The translations under genes were made by a program, and so were the position numbers. 64,000 nucleotides of DNA from Bacteroidales bacterium. GTDB lineage: Bacteria > Bacteroidota > Bacteroidia > Bacteroidales > UBA10428. The stretch lies in assembly GCA_016928305.1 (NCBI GenBank), contig JAFGKY010000012.1:36291-100290 (forward strand), read 5' to 3'. Below the pieces are notes generated by a model. The model was not told where the DNA came from and did no database searches. It saw nothing but the letters and a program-made list of their open reading frames with translations. Shown here in pieces: positions 10,169 to 19,555 of the stretch (positions are counted from its first letter, which is position 1; every line of letters starts with the position of its first letter).

Positions 10169-10813
10169 TTATTGTCCCTGTAAAAAAGGATTTGTATCAT
10201 ATTCATGGCCGATTGAGGTAACTGACCCGTGACCCGGATAAACAAGGGTTTCCCTGGGAAGCGTCATGAGTTTTTCCATTATCCCTTTAATCAGGATATT
10301 ATGATTGCCTCCGGGAAAATCGGAACGGCCAATGCTCCCGTCGAAGAGTACGTCACCGGCAATGACCAGATTGTTTTCCCTGGAATACAGTGTAATACTA
10401 CCGGGAGAATGGCCCGGAATATGAAAAACTATCAAAACCGTATTTCCGAAATGTATTTCATCTCCGTCTTTCAGAAATTGGTCGGGTTCAGGCAGCTGAT
10501 CGATAGGAAAGGCAAACATGTCTGCAAATTGTCGTGCTCCTTTCAGCAGCAACCGGTCTTCTTCATGCATCGCCAAGGGTATATTATAGGTCGATTGAAC
10601 AAACAGGTTGCCCGCAATATGATCAATATGGGCATGCGTGTTCACCAGCATCACGGGATGCAATGCATGAGAGGTTATATATTGTGTGAGCTCTTTTTGC
10701 TGCGATGTATGGTTACATCCCGGATCAATGATAATACATTCGTTGGATTCATCGGACAAAACAAAAGTATTAACCTGAAATTCGTTGAAAACAAAAGTTT
10801 TTACTGTTATCAT
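10169..10813 (-). CDS. MBL-fold metallo-hydrolase (glyoxalase II-like)
   Basis: NTHAHIDHIAGN, HIPGHSPGSI, VIAGDVLFDGSIGRSDFPGG, VYPGHGSVTSIGHE. Confidence 0.93.
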   Translation of the reverse strand: MITVKTFVFNEFQVNTFVLSDESNECIIIDPGCNHTSQQKELTQYITSHALHPVMLVNTHAHIDHIAGNLFVQSTYNIPLAMHEEDRLLLKGARQFADMFAFPIDQLPEPDQFLKDGDEIHFGNTVLIVFHIPGHSPGSITLYSRENNLVIAGDVLFDGSIGRSDFPGGNHNILIKGIMEKLMTLPRETLVYPGHGSVTSIGHEYDTNPFLQGQ

Positions 10814-10853
10814 CCTACCCTTTCTATCCGTAAAAGATTATTAAATACATTAT

Positions 10854-11495
10854 TCATTCCCTGCCTTTTAGCATAGGAACAAAGACAAACCATCCGTGTT
10901 CGTGCGTTACATACTTATCGGGACCCGTTTTTTCCACCTGTGTCATAACCTGTGATCCCGAACCACCAACAGGCACTACCATTTTGCCACCGGTTTTAAG
11001 CTGCTCAATTAATGTTGTAGGTATCGCAGGAGCAGCTGCAGTTATCAGTATACGGTCAAAAGGGCCATAAGTAGGCAGACCCTGGTAACCATCGCCGTAA
11101 AAGAAAGAAGGTTTGTATCCCAGTTTCGGAAGCAATGTCTGAGCCTTCAGGTACAATTCCTTCTGTCGTTCAATGGTATATATGCGGGCTCCCATTTCAA
11201 GCAATACAGCTGCCTGGTATCCCGAACCCGTTCCTATCTCAAGCACTTTATCATGGGGTCTCACATCCAGTAATTCTGTCTGAAAGGCCACCGTATAGGG
11301 CTGTGAAATAGTTTGTCCCGATCCGATGGGGAAAGCCTGGTCTTTATAGGCGAATTTAATAAAGCTGCTTTCCATAAACAAATGCCGGGGAACCTTCCGT
11401 ATGGCTTCCAGCACTCTTTCATCCCGAATCCCCTTCCGCTGAATCTCATCAACCAGTTTTTCACGCAATCCCTTATGAAGATAACTGTCTTCCAT
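10854..11495 (-). CDS. pcm: Protein-L-isoaspartate O-methyltransferase
   Basis: PIGSGQTISQPYTVA and VLEIGTGSGYQAAVL motifs. Confidence 0.95.
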   Translation of the reverse strand: MEDSYLHKGLREKLVDEIQRKGIRDERVLEAIRKVPRHLFMESSFIKFAYKDQAFPIGSGQTISQPYTVAFQTELLDVRPHDKVLEIGTGSGYQAAVLLEMGARIYTIERQKELYLKAQTLLPKLGYKPSFFYGDGYQGLPTYGPFDRILITAAAPAIPTTLIEQLKTGGKMVVPVGGSGSQVMTQVEKTGPDKYVTHEHGWFVFVPMLKGRE

Positions 11496-11566
11496 TAAAT
11501 TATAGTAGATATAAGCAAATTCGCATTTTTAACAAAAATAGTTGATAAGTTGAACCTAAAAAAAAC

Positions 11567-11595
11567 TTTGATGATTTCTAAATATTTTATGTTTG
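11567..11595 (+). promoter_or_regulatory. Putative Bacteroidota promoter TTTG-N17-TATGTTTG
   Basis: TTTG 11567-11570 and TATGTTTG 11588-11595, 16 bp before the ATG at 11612; spacer is short. Confidence 0.4.
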
Positions 11596-11611
11596 TGCAA
11601 ATACCTTTTGC

Positions 11612-12544
11612 ATGATCAGGCTCGGAATCATAGGGCAACCGTTACCGATAATTTCTTATTTGCCGTCACTGGATTATCTGAATGAAATCAAATGGACAGG
11701 TTTTTTTTCAGAGAATATGAACGGAATTGATGGTACCTGTCCTATGATGAGCACCATAGCAAATGCTGAGTTCCTGGTTTCCGTTTCAGACGCCCTTATT
11801 ATTTCCGAAAGCAAAAGTGAGTATTTTAACCTGGCCATTATGGCATTAAAACATGCCAGGCATCTGTTTTTGCCTGTTACATTGCTAAAAACTGTGGCTG
11901 AGGCGAACAAGCTGATCAAACTGGCCAGTGAAGCCAATGTAATGCTAAAGCCTTACAAATCAGGGATATTCCCGGCTAATTTTTATTCCAGGTTTGCATT
12001 CAATGGCAATATCTGGTTGATTGAAATGCATCATTTCAGTAAAGTCACGGAAGGCAGCGTGGATAAAAACCTGTTTACTAATCTACTTCACAATCTCGAT
12101 TTTATCCTTGGTCTTACCCATTCGAATGTAGTTGGTCTGAAGGCTACCGGCCTCAATATGATTTCTGATGGTGTGGATATTATCAATGCCCGGATTGAAT
12201 TTGACAATGGCTGTGCAGCTACATTGACCTGCAACTGTGCAGCCATAAAAGATGAACACACCGGTACCATTGTGCTAAAAGATAAAATAATGCAAATCGA
12301 TTTTATCCGTGAAGATGCCGTTGTATGGAACGTTAGCCGTTCCGACCGGATCCATGAAACTTTTACCGCCGATACAATCAATTTTCACCGCAATAACGAA
12401 TTCACGGAAGATTTTGTGTCCTTTATTACCCTCCTCAACGAAAGAAATCGCCTGTTCATAAATGCGGAAGATGGTTTCAGGGCCTTTTTTCTGACCACAA
12501 AAATAATGGACAAGGTTAATAGGACCACAGTCCGTTCTGCTTAA
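11612..12544 (+). CDS. Gfo/Idh/MocA-like protein (divergent)
   Basis: MIRLGIIGQPLPI N-terminus, ALIISESKSEYFNLAIMALKHARHLFLPVTL, and FDNGCAATLTCN as in Gfo/Idh/MocA C-terminal domains; EKP motif absent. Confidence 0.6.
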   Translation: MIRLGIIGQPLPIISYLPSLDYLNEIKWTGFFSENMNGIDGTCPMMSTIANAEFLVSVSDALIISESKSEYFNLAIMALKHARHLFLPVTLLKTVAEANKLIKLASEANVMLKPYKSGIFPANFYSRFAFNGNIWLIEMHHFSKVTEGSVDKNLFTNLLHNLDFILGLTHSNVVGLKATGLNMISDGVDIINARIEFDNGCAATLTCNCAAIKDEHTGTIVLKDKIMQIDFIREDAVVWNVSRSDRIHETFTADTINFHRNNEFTEDFVSFITLLNERNRLFINAEDGFRAFFLTTKIMDKVNRTTVRSA

Positions 12545-12615
12545 GAGAAAGGGAGGGGCTCCTGTCATCGTCAGGGAATACCAGGTATTTGGTATATTAC
12601 CTGTAAGATTGAAGT

Positions 12616-12771
12616 TTGAGTCTACTCCGAAAAGTCAAAGATTCACGAATAGCTGAAAATCAGGTTTACCCCTGTCCCTAAAGGGAGCCTGATTTTCAGC
12701 AGCTTCACCCTTTAGGGTTGGGGTAAAAAGTTGCTGAAAATCTACCATGATACTTTTCGGAGTAGACTCAA
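12616..12771. repeat. Nested inverted-repeat (MITE-like) element
   Basis: 20-bp perfect terminal IR TTGAGTCTACTCCGAAAAGT (12616-12635)/ACTTTTCGGAGTAGACTCAA (12752-12771); 13-bp inner IR GCTGAAAATCAGG (12652-12664)/CCTGATTTTCAGC (12688-12700); TTTACCCC...CCCTAAAGGG versus CCCTTTAGGGTTGGGGTAAA. Confidence 0.85.
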
Positions 12772-12972
12772 GTTTCTGTATCTGAATTACCATGGCATTC
12801 ATTATCTTCTTTATAGCCTGGCCGGTAAGCAGACAATCAGAAAGGCTACAGTTTTTATGATTTCTCATTTTTCCTCTCAATATTCTGAAATACTTTGACA
12901 AAACCTATTTCAGATATTAAAACTTAATTATACTTTTGTGTATTTCAACGGGTAGCATATTCTGGACAGAAT

Positions 12973-14457
12973 ATGCCGTTTGTTTTCTATACAAAACCGG
13001 AAATGGATAAAAGGGAAGATGTAAAAGTCAAGTCATTTAAGGTCCATCGCAAGTTTCAGCTGGCAAAATATGTTTTCTCAGACTGGCTTGCAGCTGCCAT
13101 GAGCTGGAGTCTTTTCTATTTTTTCAGAAAGGTCTATATTGAACCCCTGAAATTTGGTCATCCGATAGAAATGGAACTGGATATACAGTACTTCCTTGGC
13201 TTATCGTTTGTACCCTTCTTCTGGCTTTTCCTTTATTATGTATCCGGATATTATCGGGATGTTTTCAGAAAATCGCGGTTAAGTGAGTTCTGGCAAACCA
13301 TAGGCAATACATTTCTGGGTGTGATCTTTTTATTTTTCACCCTCGTGCTGGACGACGTAATTCGATCCTATTCAAATTATTATATTTCATTTCTGGCCCT
13401 TTTTTCCATCCATTTTGTTCTCACCTATATCCCACGGTTGATCATAACCACGCATACGACCCATAAAGTTCACAAGGGGGAGATTGGTTTTAACACATTG
13501 CTGATCGGAAGCAATGAAAAGGCAGTAGATGCATATCTTGATATTAAAAACCAGGCCCGCAGCAATGGCAATTTTATCATCGGATTTGTCAACGTTAATG
13601 ATAAACCGCGTTATATGCTTGAGGATCACCTGCCTCATCTCGGCAGTATCGATAACATGAAGCCAATCATCGAAAAATATGCAATCGAAGAAGTCATCAT
13701 TGCCATAGAGTCGACCGAACATGACCGTATTAACCGGATCATCAACAAACTCATTAATACCAATGTGATAATCAAGGCAATACCAAGCATGTACGATATC
13801 CTTACAGGCAGGGTCAGGATGTCATCAATTCTTGGTGCACCTCTTATCCAGATCTCTCATCAGCTGATGCCGGTATGGCAGGAAAATATCAAAACAGCTA
13901 TAGATTACACGGTATCTGCCTTAGCTCTTATTATCACTTCACCGCTTATCCTGATGTGCATCATCGGTGTGAAGTTATCTTCCAGGGGACCGGTATTTTA
14001 CAGCCATGAAAGGATTGGCAGATATGGAAAGCCATTTACCATCTATAAATTCCGGTCGATGTATCTGAACGCGGAGAAGAACGGGCCTGAGTTATCATCA
14101 AAAAACGACGACCGGATCACACCCTTTGGCCGTTTTATGAGAAAAGCAAGGTTTGACGAGATCCCAAACTTTTTCAATGTTCTGAGGGGTGAAATGTCAT
14201 TGGTTGGACCCCGGCCGGAACGAAAATATTTCATTGACCAGATCATTAAAAAGAACCCGCATTATACACACCTGCTTAAGGTAAAACCCGGAATAACATC
14301 ATGGGGACAGGTAAAATATGGTTATGCTGAAAATGTTGATCAGATGATTGACCGGTTGAAATACGATCTTATCTATCTGGACAATATGTCCATTTTTGTT
14401 GATATGAAAATCCTCATATATACCCTGCTTACCATTATCAAGCGTACCGGCATCTGA
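12973..14457 (+). CDS. Exopolysaccharide polyprenyl glycosylphosphotransferase (WcaJ-like sugar transferase)
   Basis: N-terminal TM helices, nucleotide-binding-like middle domain, C-terminal VFYSHERIGRYGKPFTIYKFRSM...FGRFMRKARFDEIPNFFNVLRGEMSLVGPRPE. Confidence 0.95.
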   Translation: MPFVFYTKPEMDKREDVKVKSFKVHRKFQLAKYVFSDWLAAAMSWSLFYFFRKVYIEPLKFGHPIEMELDIQYFLGLSFVPFFWLFLYYVSGYYRDVFRKSRLSEFWQTIGNTFLGVIFLFFTLVLDDVIRSYSNYYISFLALFSIHFVLTYIPRLIITTHTTHKVHKGEIGFNTLLIGSNEKAVDAYLDIKNQARSNGNFIIGFVNVNDKPRYMLEDHLPHLGSIDNMKPIIEKYAIEEVIIAIESTEHDRINRIINKLINTNVIIKAIPSMYDILTGRVRMSSILGAPLIQISHQLMPVWQENIKTAIDYTVSALALIITSPLILMCIIGVKLSSRGPVFYSHERIGRYGKPFTIYKFRSMYLNAEKNGPELSSKNDDRITPFGRFMRKARFDEIPNFFNVLRGEMSLVGPRPERKYFIDQIIKKNPHYTHLLKVKPGITSWGQVKYGYAENVDQMIDRLKYDLIYLDNMSIFVDMKILIYTLLTIIKRTGI

Positions 14458-14458
14458 T

Positions 14459-15016
14459 TTATTGAAGCGGGAAACGCATTAAGGGAATATAATCCGGACC
14501 CTCCGGTTTCAGTATGCTCTCATAAAACAGAATTTCTGTTACCGACACTGTTCCAAAAGATATATTTTTATACTTTTCGATCAGGGTGTTAAGTTTTTCT
14601 TTATACCTTATTTCTTTCACTCTTCCAAGCGTCAAATGCGGCCGGAATTCTTTGTCTTCAGCCGGAAATCCGAAAGGCAGCAGGTTATCGTTGAGATATT
14701 GCCATGCCTGATGAAGGGAAGCACAAGGTTTCATACCAATCCAGATGACGCGCGGATTGTGAAGGTTTTTAAACAAGCCGACACCGGACAGATGCAATGT
14801 CATTGCAGGTATGGCACATAGCTGTCCTGATACAGTAGTTATGATGTCTTGAATGATGTCTTCGGGTGTTTCTCCCAGGAATTTAAGGGTAAGGTGCAGC
14901 TGGTCAACCGGTATCCATCTGATTTTTTCACCGGTAAGATGACCGCGAATATCCGGTAGAGAACCTGCCATCATTTCCCCGGGGTGGATTTTAACGGCAA
15001 AAAAAGTTCGTTTCAT
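14459..15016 (-). CDS. thpR: RNA 2',3'-cyclic phosphodiesterase
   Basis: Two HxTx motifs: LHLTLKFLGE and HLTLGRVK; 2H phosphoesterase size. Confidence 0.9.
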   Translation of the reverse strand: MKRTFFAVKIHPGEMMAGSLPDIRGHLTGEKIRWIPVDQLHLTLKFLGETPEDIIQDIITTVSGQLCAIPAMTLHLSGVGLFKNLHNPRVIWIGMKPCASLHQAWQYLNDNLLPFGFPAEDKEFRPHLTLGRVKEIRYKEKLNTLIEKYKNISFGTVSVTEILFYESILKPEGPDYIPLMRFPLQ

Positions 15017-15074
15017 CTCATTGTTTTTATACTGTTTTCGTCCTCATAACCGGTCGGATTGTCGAGTCAATGGT

Positions 15075-15674
15075 TTACAGCATCCCCTTTTCAATCATAA
15101 TTACAATCTCATTGACCAGTATATCTTCTCCTTCGGCATCAAAGGTCCACTTCAGGTTGGACCCAAAAAGCCGGGCCAGGGTCTGCCAGAGGAAAGCCCT
15201 GAAATTCCCCTGCAGTTGTTGCACCAGTTCATAGGAAGTATGTCCTGTCTCCCTGTCTATCAATTTAATAAGAATCCGGCCCTGTGTTATCGTCAGCTTT
15301 TTGAGTTCTTCTTCATACCTGTCCTTTATTTCAGCTTCAACCCCGTTAATATATTCCCGCTGTTGACGTTCCGTTTTAAGTGTTGCCATAGTTGAATCAA
15401 TCACCCTGAATTTCTCACCAGCCAATTTCGCATAAGGATACACCCGTTTCACGTTATAAATAAGCTTCCGGTAACGCCTCATATCGCGCTTATTCTTAAA
15501 TTCACGGTCAGGAAACACATTGACCTCTTCAATAGTGGATAAAAAAGCCGTATCACCATTATGAATAATCGCATACACAGGAACAAGACCCACTGAAAAC
15601 ATTATCGTATCCTGTCCGTTGAGTTCCCATACCATCATGGTAAATAAAAGTGTTATGCAAACTATTCGGCCCAT
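15075..15674 (-). CDS. DUF4294 domain-containing protein
   Basis: FKNKRDMRRYRKLIYNVKRVYPYAKLAGEKFR...LIDRETGHTSYELVQQLQGNFRAFLWQTLARLFGSNLK; signal peptide. Confidence 0.8.
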   Translation of the reverse strand: MGRIVCITLLFTMMVWELNGQDTIMFSVGLVPVYAIIHNGDTAFLSTIEEVNVFPDREFKNKRDMRRYRKLIYNVKRVYPYAKLAGEKFRVIDSTMATLKTERQQREYINGVEAEIKDRYEEELKKLTITQGRILIKLIDRETGHTSYELVQQLQGNFRAFLWQTLARLFGSNLKWTFDAEGEDILVNEIVIMIEKGML

Positions 15675-15907
15675 ATATTGTTAGTATCTGTACAAAGAAT
15701 ATACCACATGCAATTTAAACGAAAAAAAATATAAGATGTTTACCGTCAAACCTTTATTTTTAATACCGATTTGGTTCTTTGATCGCTTTCATCAATAAGT
15801 CTGTAACATCGCGAAGTTACAACAGTTACAGGCTTTGCCAAACGATCGTGCAAAGCATTTTCAGATGCAGAATTATCGGGTATGTATCCAATTATTATCT
15901 TTACAAA

Positions 15908-16369
15908 ATGAGATTCATGGATAAAAATGACAGGGATTATACCAACGGAGAAATAACCGTTTTCTGGAGACCGTCAAAATGCATCCATGCCACCACGTGT
16001 TACCGGGAGTTAATCGAAGTATTTAATCCCCGTAAACGTCCCTGGGTGAACATGAACGGTGCTTCTTCAGAAGAAATAATCAGGGTGGTGAAGATGTGTC
16101 CCACACGTGCACTTGATTATGCATATAACAAGGACCTTGAGAAGAAAAAGAAAACCGGCATGAATAAAACGGATACTCCTGAAGAAACACCTGAAATCAG
16201 GGTCATGGAAAATGGTCCCCTGGTGCTTCGTGGAAATTTTCATGTTGTGAATACAGACGGAACGGTATTGCGGCCCATGAAATTACAGTCACTTTGCCGG
16301 TGCGGAGCATCGAATAACATGCCTTATTGTGACGGGACGCATAGGAAAACAGGATTTACAGGAAAATGA
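15908..16369 (+). CDS. YjdI/Fer4_19-type ferredoxin-like domain fused to a CDGSH iron-sulfur domain
   Basis: VFWRPSKCIHATTCYRELIEVFNP...VVKMCPTRAL plus LCRCGASNNMPYCDGTHRKTGF. Start moved to the internal ATG. Confidence 0.88.
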   Translation: MRFMDKNDRDYTNGEITVFWRPSKCIHATTCYRELIEVFNPRKRPWVNMNGASSEEIIRVVKMCPTRALDYAYNKDLEKKKKTGMNKTDTPEETPEIRVMENGPLVLRGNFHVVNTDGTVLRPMKLQSLCRCGASNNMPYCDGTHRKTGFTGK

Positions 16370-16372
16370 ATT

Positions 16373-16564
16373 ATGGAAAAAGAACCGGTTGAGGTAACCA
16401 TTATCAAGGGAGGGCCTATCCATGTAAAAGGACACTTTGCCTTTAAAGACTCTGCAGGTAAGGTGGAAACCAGGGATCAGGAACTATACCTGTGCCGCTG
16501 TGGCGGATCATCCAACAAGCCATTCTGTGACGGAACGCATCGCAAGACTGGCATCAAGGAATGA
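16373..16564 (+). CDS. CDGSH iron-sulfur domain-containing protein
   Basis: LCRCGGSSNKPFCDGTHRKTG; starts 4 bp after the preceding stop. Confidence 0.9.
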   Translation: MEKEPVEVTIIKGGPIHVKGHFAFKDSAGKVETRDQELYLCRCGGSSNKPFCDGTHRKTGIKE

Positions 16565-16795
16565 ACAAAACAAAAAAGAACTTTTCATAACCTTTACGGA
16601 ATTTTTAGCACCCCGCGGGGGCATTTTTCCCGGCAAAAATGAAACTTTTCTGCAAAATTTTTCGTATACAACAACAAAAGCATTACGCTAACGTTTATTA
16701 TTTAAACCTAAAACTCAAAAAAACATGAAGTGAACTCTACCTGGTTAATAACATAGAGAAGAGAATCTAAGTTGAACCATTTAAAGAGTCGCGTC

Positions 16796-17608
16796 ATGAA
16801 AACAACAGACACGGCATTCGATCATGCGGTACATGCCGAAACCTTCGACGACATCATATTTGATGGCCGCAATCTGAAATATGGTGCCTACTCCCTCAGA
16901 AAGTATTACTACAAAGATGTTCTGCTGTCCTTGCTCGCTATGCTTATCATAGCATTTGTGATTTGCTTTGTGTTATACCACCATGCTTCTCACAGACCAA
17001 CAGTGAAAATTATTGAAACACAGCCAATTACCATTACCCTTTTGCCTTCCGACGTTATCCCATTCGATTATCCGCAGCAAAGCAGGATTGAAATCCCTGT
17101 GGATGCAGCCAGGGTTAACAACACCGGCCCAATGGTTGTTGTTGATGATCCTGTCACCAATGATCCCGTTCCTGCTCAAACTGAGCTCATCAATCAGCTT
17201 ATGAATAATTCAATAGAAGCCGGATCAGGTATATTGATAATTGCTCCGCCGGCACCTGATGATGGTATTGTGGATGGGGATAACACCTACAATTTTACTG
17301 AAGTAACCGAGCAGGCTTCCTTTAAACGGGGAACCCTGAACGATTTCCGGAAATGGCTTTCAAAGAATATCCGTTATTCGGAAGATGCTGTAAAAAACGA
17401 TATAAAAGGCACAGTGCATGCCAAATTTACCGTGGGGAAGGACGGAAGAATATGCGATGTTGTGATTGAAAAAGGGATACACCCGGTTATTGACAAGGCT
17501 GTTTTGGATGCATTGCTTGCATCCCCAAAATGGGAGCCGGCAAAAATGAACGGCAGGGCTGTTAATGTGTTTTATTATGTGCCTGTGAGGTTTGATATTC
17601 AGCAATAA
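16796..17608 (+). CDS. Energy transducer TonB
   Basis: One TM helix; C-terminal KGTVHAKFTVGKDGRICDVVIEKGIHPVIDKAVLDALLASPKWEPAKMNGRAVNVFYYVPVRF. Confidence 0.92.
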   Translation: MKTTDTAFDHAVHAETFDDIIFDGRNLKYGAYSLRKYYYKDVLLSLLAMLIIAFVICFVLYHHASHRPTVKIIETQPITITLLPSDVIPFDYPQQSRIEIPVDAARVNNTGPMVVVDDPVTNDPVPAQTELINQLMNNSIEAGSGILIIAPPAPDDGIVDGDNTYNFTEVTEQASFKRGTLNDFRKWLSKNIRYSEDAVKNDIKGTVHAKFTVGKDGRICDVVIEKGIHPVIDKAVLDALLASPKWEPAKMNGRAVNVFYYVPVRFDIQQ

Positions 17609-17669
17609 GTATGATATTCAACTTTACGGGAGATCTGACAAGAATATCAATGAACCCATTTCGCATTAC

Positions 17670-18170
17670 TTAGGAATAAAGCAGTTCATCAATTTCACCC
17701 AGATGCAACTTGAAGTGTCTTAAATAATCAATAACTCCGTCTTTCAGTGAAACAAGCTTTTCGTCACTGTAATACCATTGATTGTCGAGCATGGAAGGAT
17801 CGATATTTTTGATTACATGGGCAATATGCAGGTTTGCATATACCCATAAACTTACCATCTCATTCCAGTCTTCTTCCTGATAATGTTGTATTGCTATCCA
17901 CCTGTCGTTATTCCCATTGGTGGCATAGTTCGGAAACCGTAACGGGCTCGGCTGATATTGCAGATGAACGATCCTATGCGTATTATTCGAAGCCGAATCG
18001 ATCATATGACCGACGATCTGTTTTATTGTCCGGTTCTGGCTGTTTCTTCTTCCTGTGATAATATCCGTTGGAAGGCTCAACAGTTTTGGCTCCCATTCAT
18101 GCACGAGGGAAAGTATTCCCTGAACAACAGGTTCAAATTCCTTTATCATAATCAGGCTGTTATTACTCAA
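17670..18170 (-). CDS. DinB-superfamily-like protein
   Basis: IVGHMIDSASNNTHRIVHLQ...YVHLGEIDELL-like four-helix arrangement with spaced His residues. Confidence 0.65.
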   Translation of the reverse strand: MSNNSLIMIKEFEPVVQGILSLVHEWEPKLLSLPTDIITGRRNSQNRTIKQIVGHMIDSASNNTHRIVHLQYQPSPLRFPNYATNGNNDRWIAIQHYQEEDWNEMVSLWVYANLHIAHVIKNIDPSMLDNQWYYSDEKLVSLKDGVIDYLRHFKLHLGEIDELLYS

Positions 18171-18428
18171 ATTGCTTTCTGGTTTTTCTTAATTCACAGT
18201 TAAAATTACTGTGTTTTACGCTACATTTTCAACCATTTTGAACGAACAGGGATAAACCATGGTACTCTTTTCTTGGATCCCGGGTATTCGACTCCGAATT
18301 TCTGTCATTCTCATCACACATTAATCCCGGAAATTTTATATATTTACTTTGCTGTATGTTGCAGGTATTGTTTTAATTGTATTTTCAAGATTAATCTAAA
18401 ATATATTGTATAACCAAAATCACCAGTC

Positions 18429-19493
18429 ATGAGAAAGCTATTTTTGAAAATATCCTTGATTTCGTTATTTTTTCTACCCGTAATAGATGGAAATATTTTC
18501 GGACAGAAAAAAATCCTGTTCCTTGGAAGGGAAGCCCTGGGAACCCATGCAGCCGACCAGGATCTGTATGACAAATGCGTGGCATGGGGATATACCGTAG
18601 ACTATATTACTGCACTTCCTGCTACCGCAGAAGATTACTCGGGTTATATCGGTATTTTTATGAATGAAACAATAGGCTCAAGCACAGTAAACAGCTTCTC
18701 AACCAATAATTACCCTGTGCCTTGTGTCTGCCTTGAAGGTTGGGCGGTCCTTGCCAACCGGTGGGGCGGATGGGTAAAAGATGAATCGACTACCGATCCC
18801 AAAACCGACTGGGACCAGCACTCCGGGGCCGGTGCAGACGGACAGGAAATTGTTATCAGAGACAATACCCATTATATAACAAGAGGCTATAACATCACGG
18901 AAAACGTTGCATGGTCAAACTCCACCGTGCAGGAAACAATCACAAACACCAACCCGGTTTCATTCAAGGAAGTCGACAGGAAATACTCAGCCAAACTGGC
19001 GCAGGCAAAATCATTTAAGGAAGATGGTTACTGGACGATGGTCACGGTGGATTCCGCCGAAGCCGGATTCCCCAACCGGGTGTTTGTATGGGGACTGGTA
19101 TCTGCCGGTGTGGAAGGTATTTCTCCATTTACGGAACATGCCGCCACCGATGACTATTTTAAAATAATCGAACGCGCCTGCGAATGGGCCTTCGAAGGCA
19201 AATTGCCACCTTCGGGTATAGAAACCACTTCCGGGGATGATCTTTTTCATGTGTATCCGAATCCTTGCACCGATGCGGTTAACATAAGGTATTTTGCTAC
19301 TGGAAAAGAAAATACGATTAAGGTCACTCTGAACAGTTTAACGGGACAGGAATTGCAGGCAAAGACCGTAAACATCAATTCCAATGGTTACTATTTCGTT
19401 ACCATAGATTTGAAAGATACACCTGCGGGTGTGTACATTGTTAACCTTGAGGTCAATGATAAAGTTGCATCAAAAAAAGTAACGGTTCAATAA
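18429..19493 (+). CDS. T9SS-secreted protein of unknown function
   Basis: Signal peptide; C-terminal LFHVYPNPCTDAVNIRYF...SLTGQELQAKTV...PAGVYIVNLEVNDKVASKKVTVQ. Confidence 0.75.
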   Translation: MRKLFLKISLISLFFLPVIDGNIFGQKKILFLGREALGTHAADQDLYDKCVAWGYTVDYITALPATAEDYSGYIGIFMNETIGSSTVNSFSTNNYPVPCVCLEGWAVLANRWGGWVKDESTTDPKTDWDQHSGAGADGQEIVIRDNTHYITRGYNITENVAWSNSTVQETITNTNPVSFKEVDRKYSAKLAQAKSFKEDGYWTMVTVDSAEAGFPNRVFVWGLVSAGVEGISPFTEHAATDDYFKIIERACEWAFEGKLPPSGIETTSGDDLFHVYPNPCTDAVNIRYFATGKENTIKVTLNSLTGQELQAKTVNINSNGYYFVTIDLKDTPAGVYIVNLEVNDKVASKKVTVQ

Positions 19494-19501
19494 CAATCAC
19501 C

Positions 19502-19535
19502 GATCCCGGATTGTACTTCAATACAATCTGGGATC
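19502..19535. terminator. Hairpin between convergent genes
   Basis: GATCCCgGATTGTA-CTTCAA-TACAATCtGGGATC, 14-bp stem with one mismatch; no strong U-tract. Confidence 0.6.
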
Positions 19536-19555
19536 TACTTACAGGATAAGTATTT

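Noticed and set aside
10229-10876. 215-aa plus-strand ORF antisense to the MBL hydrolase
   Set aside because: Shadow ORF; the MBL metal-binding motifs are on the other strand.
12635-12901. 88-aa minus-strand ORF
   Set aside because: Mostly inside the nested inverted-repeat element; no domain or start context.
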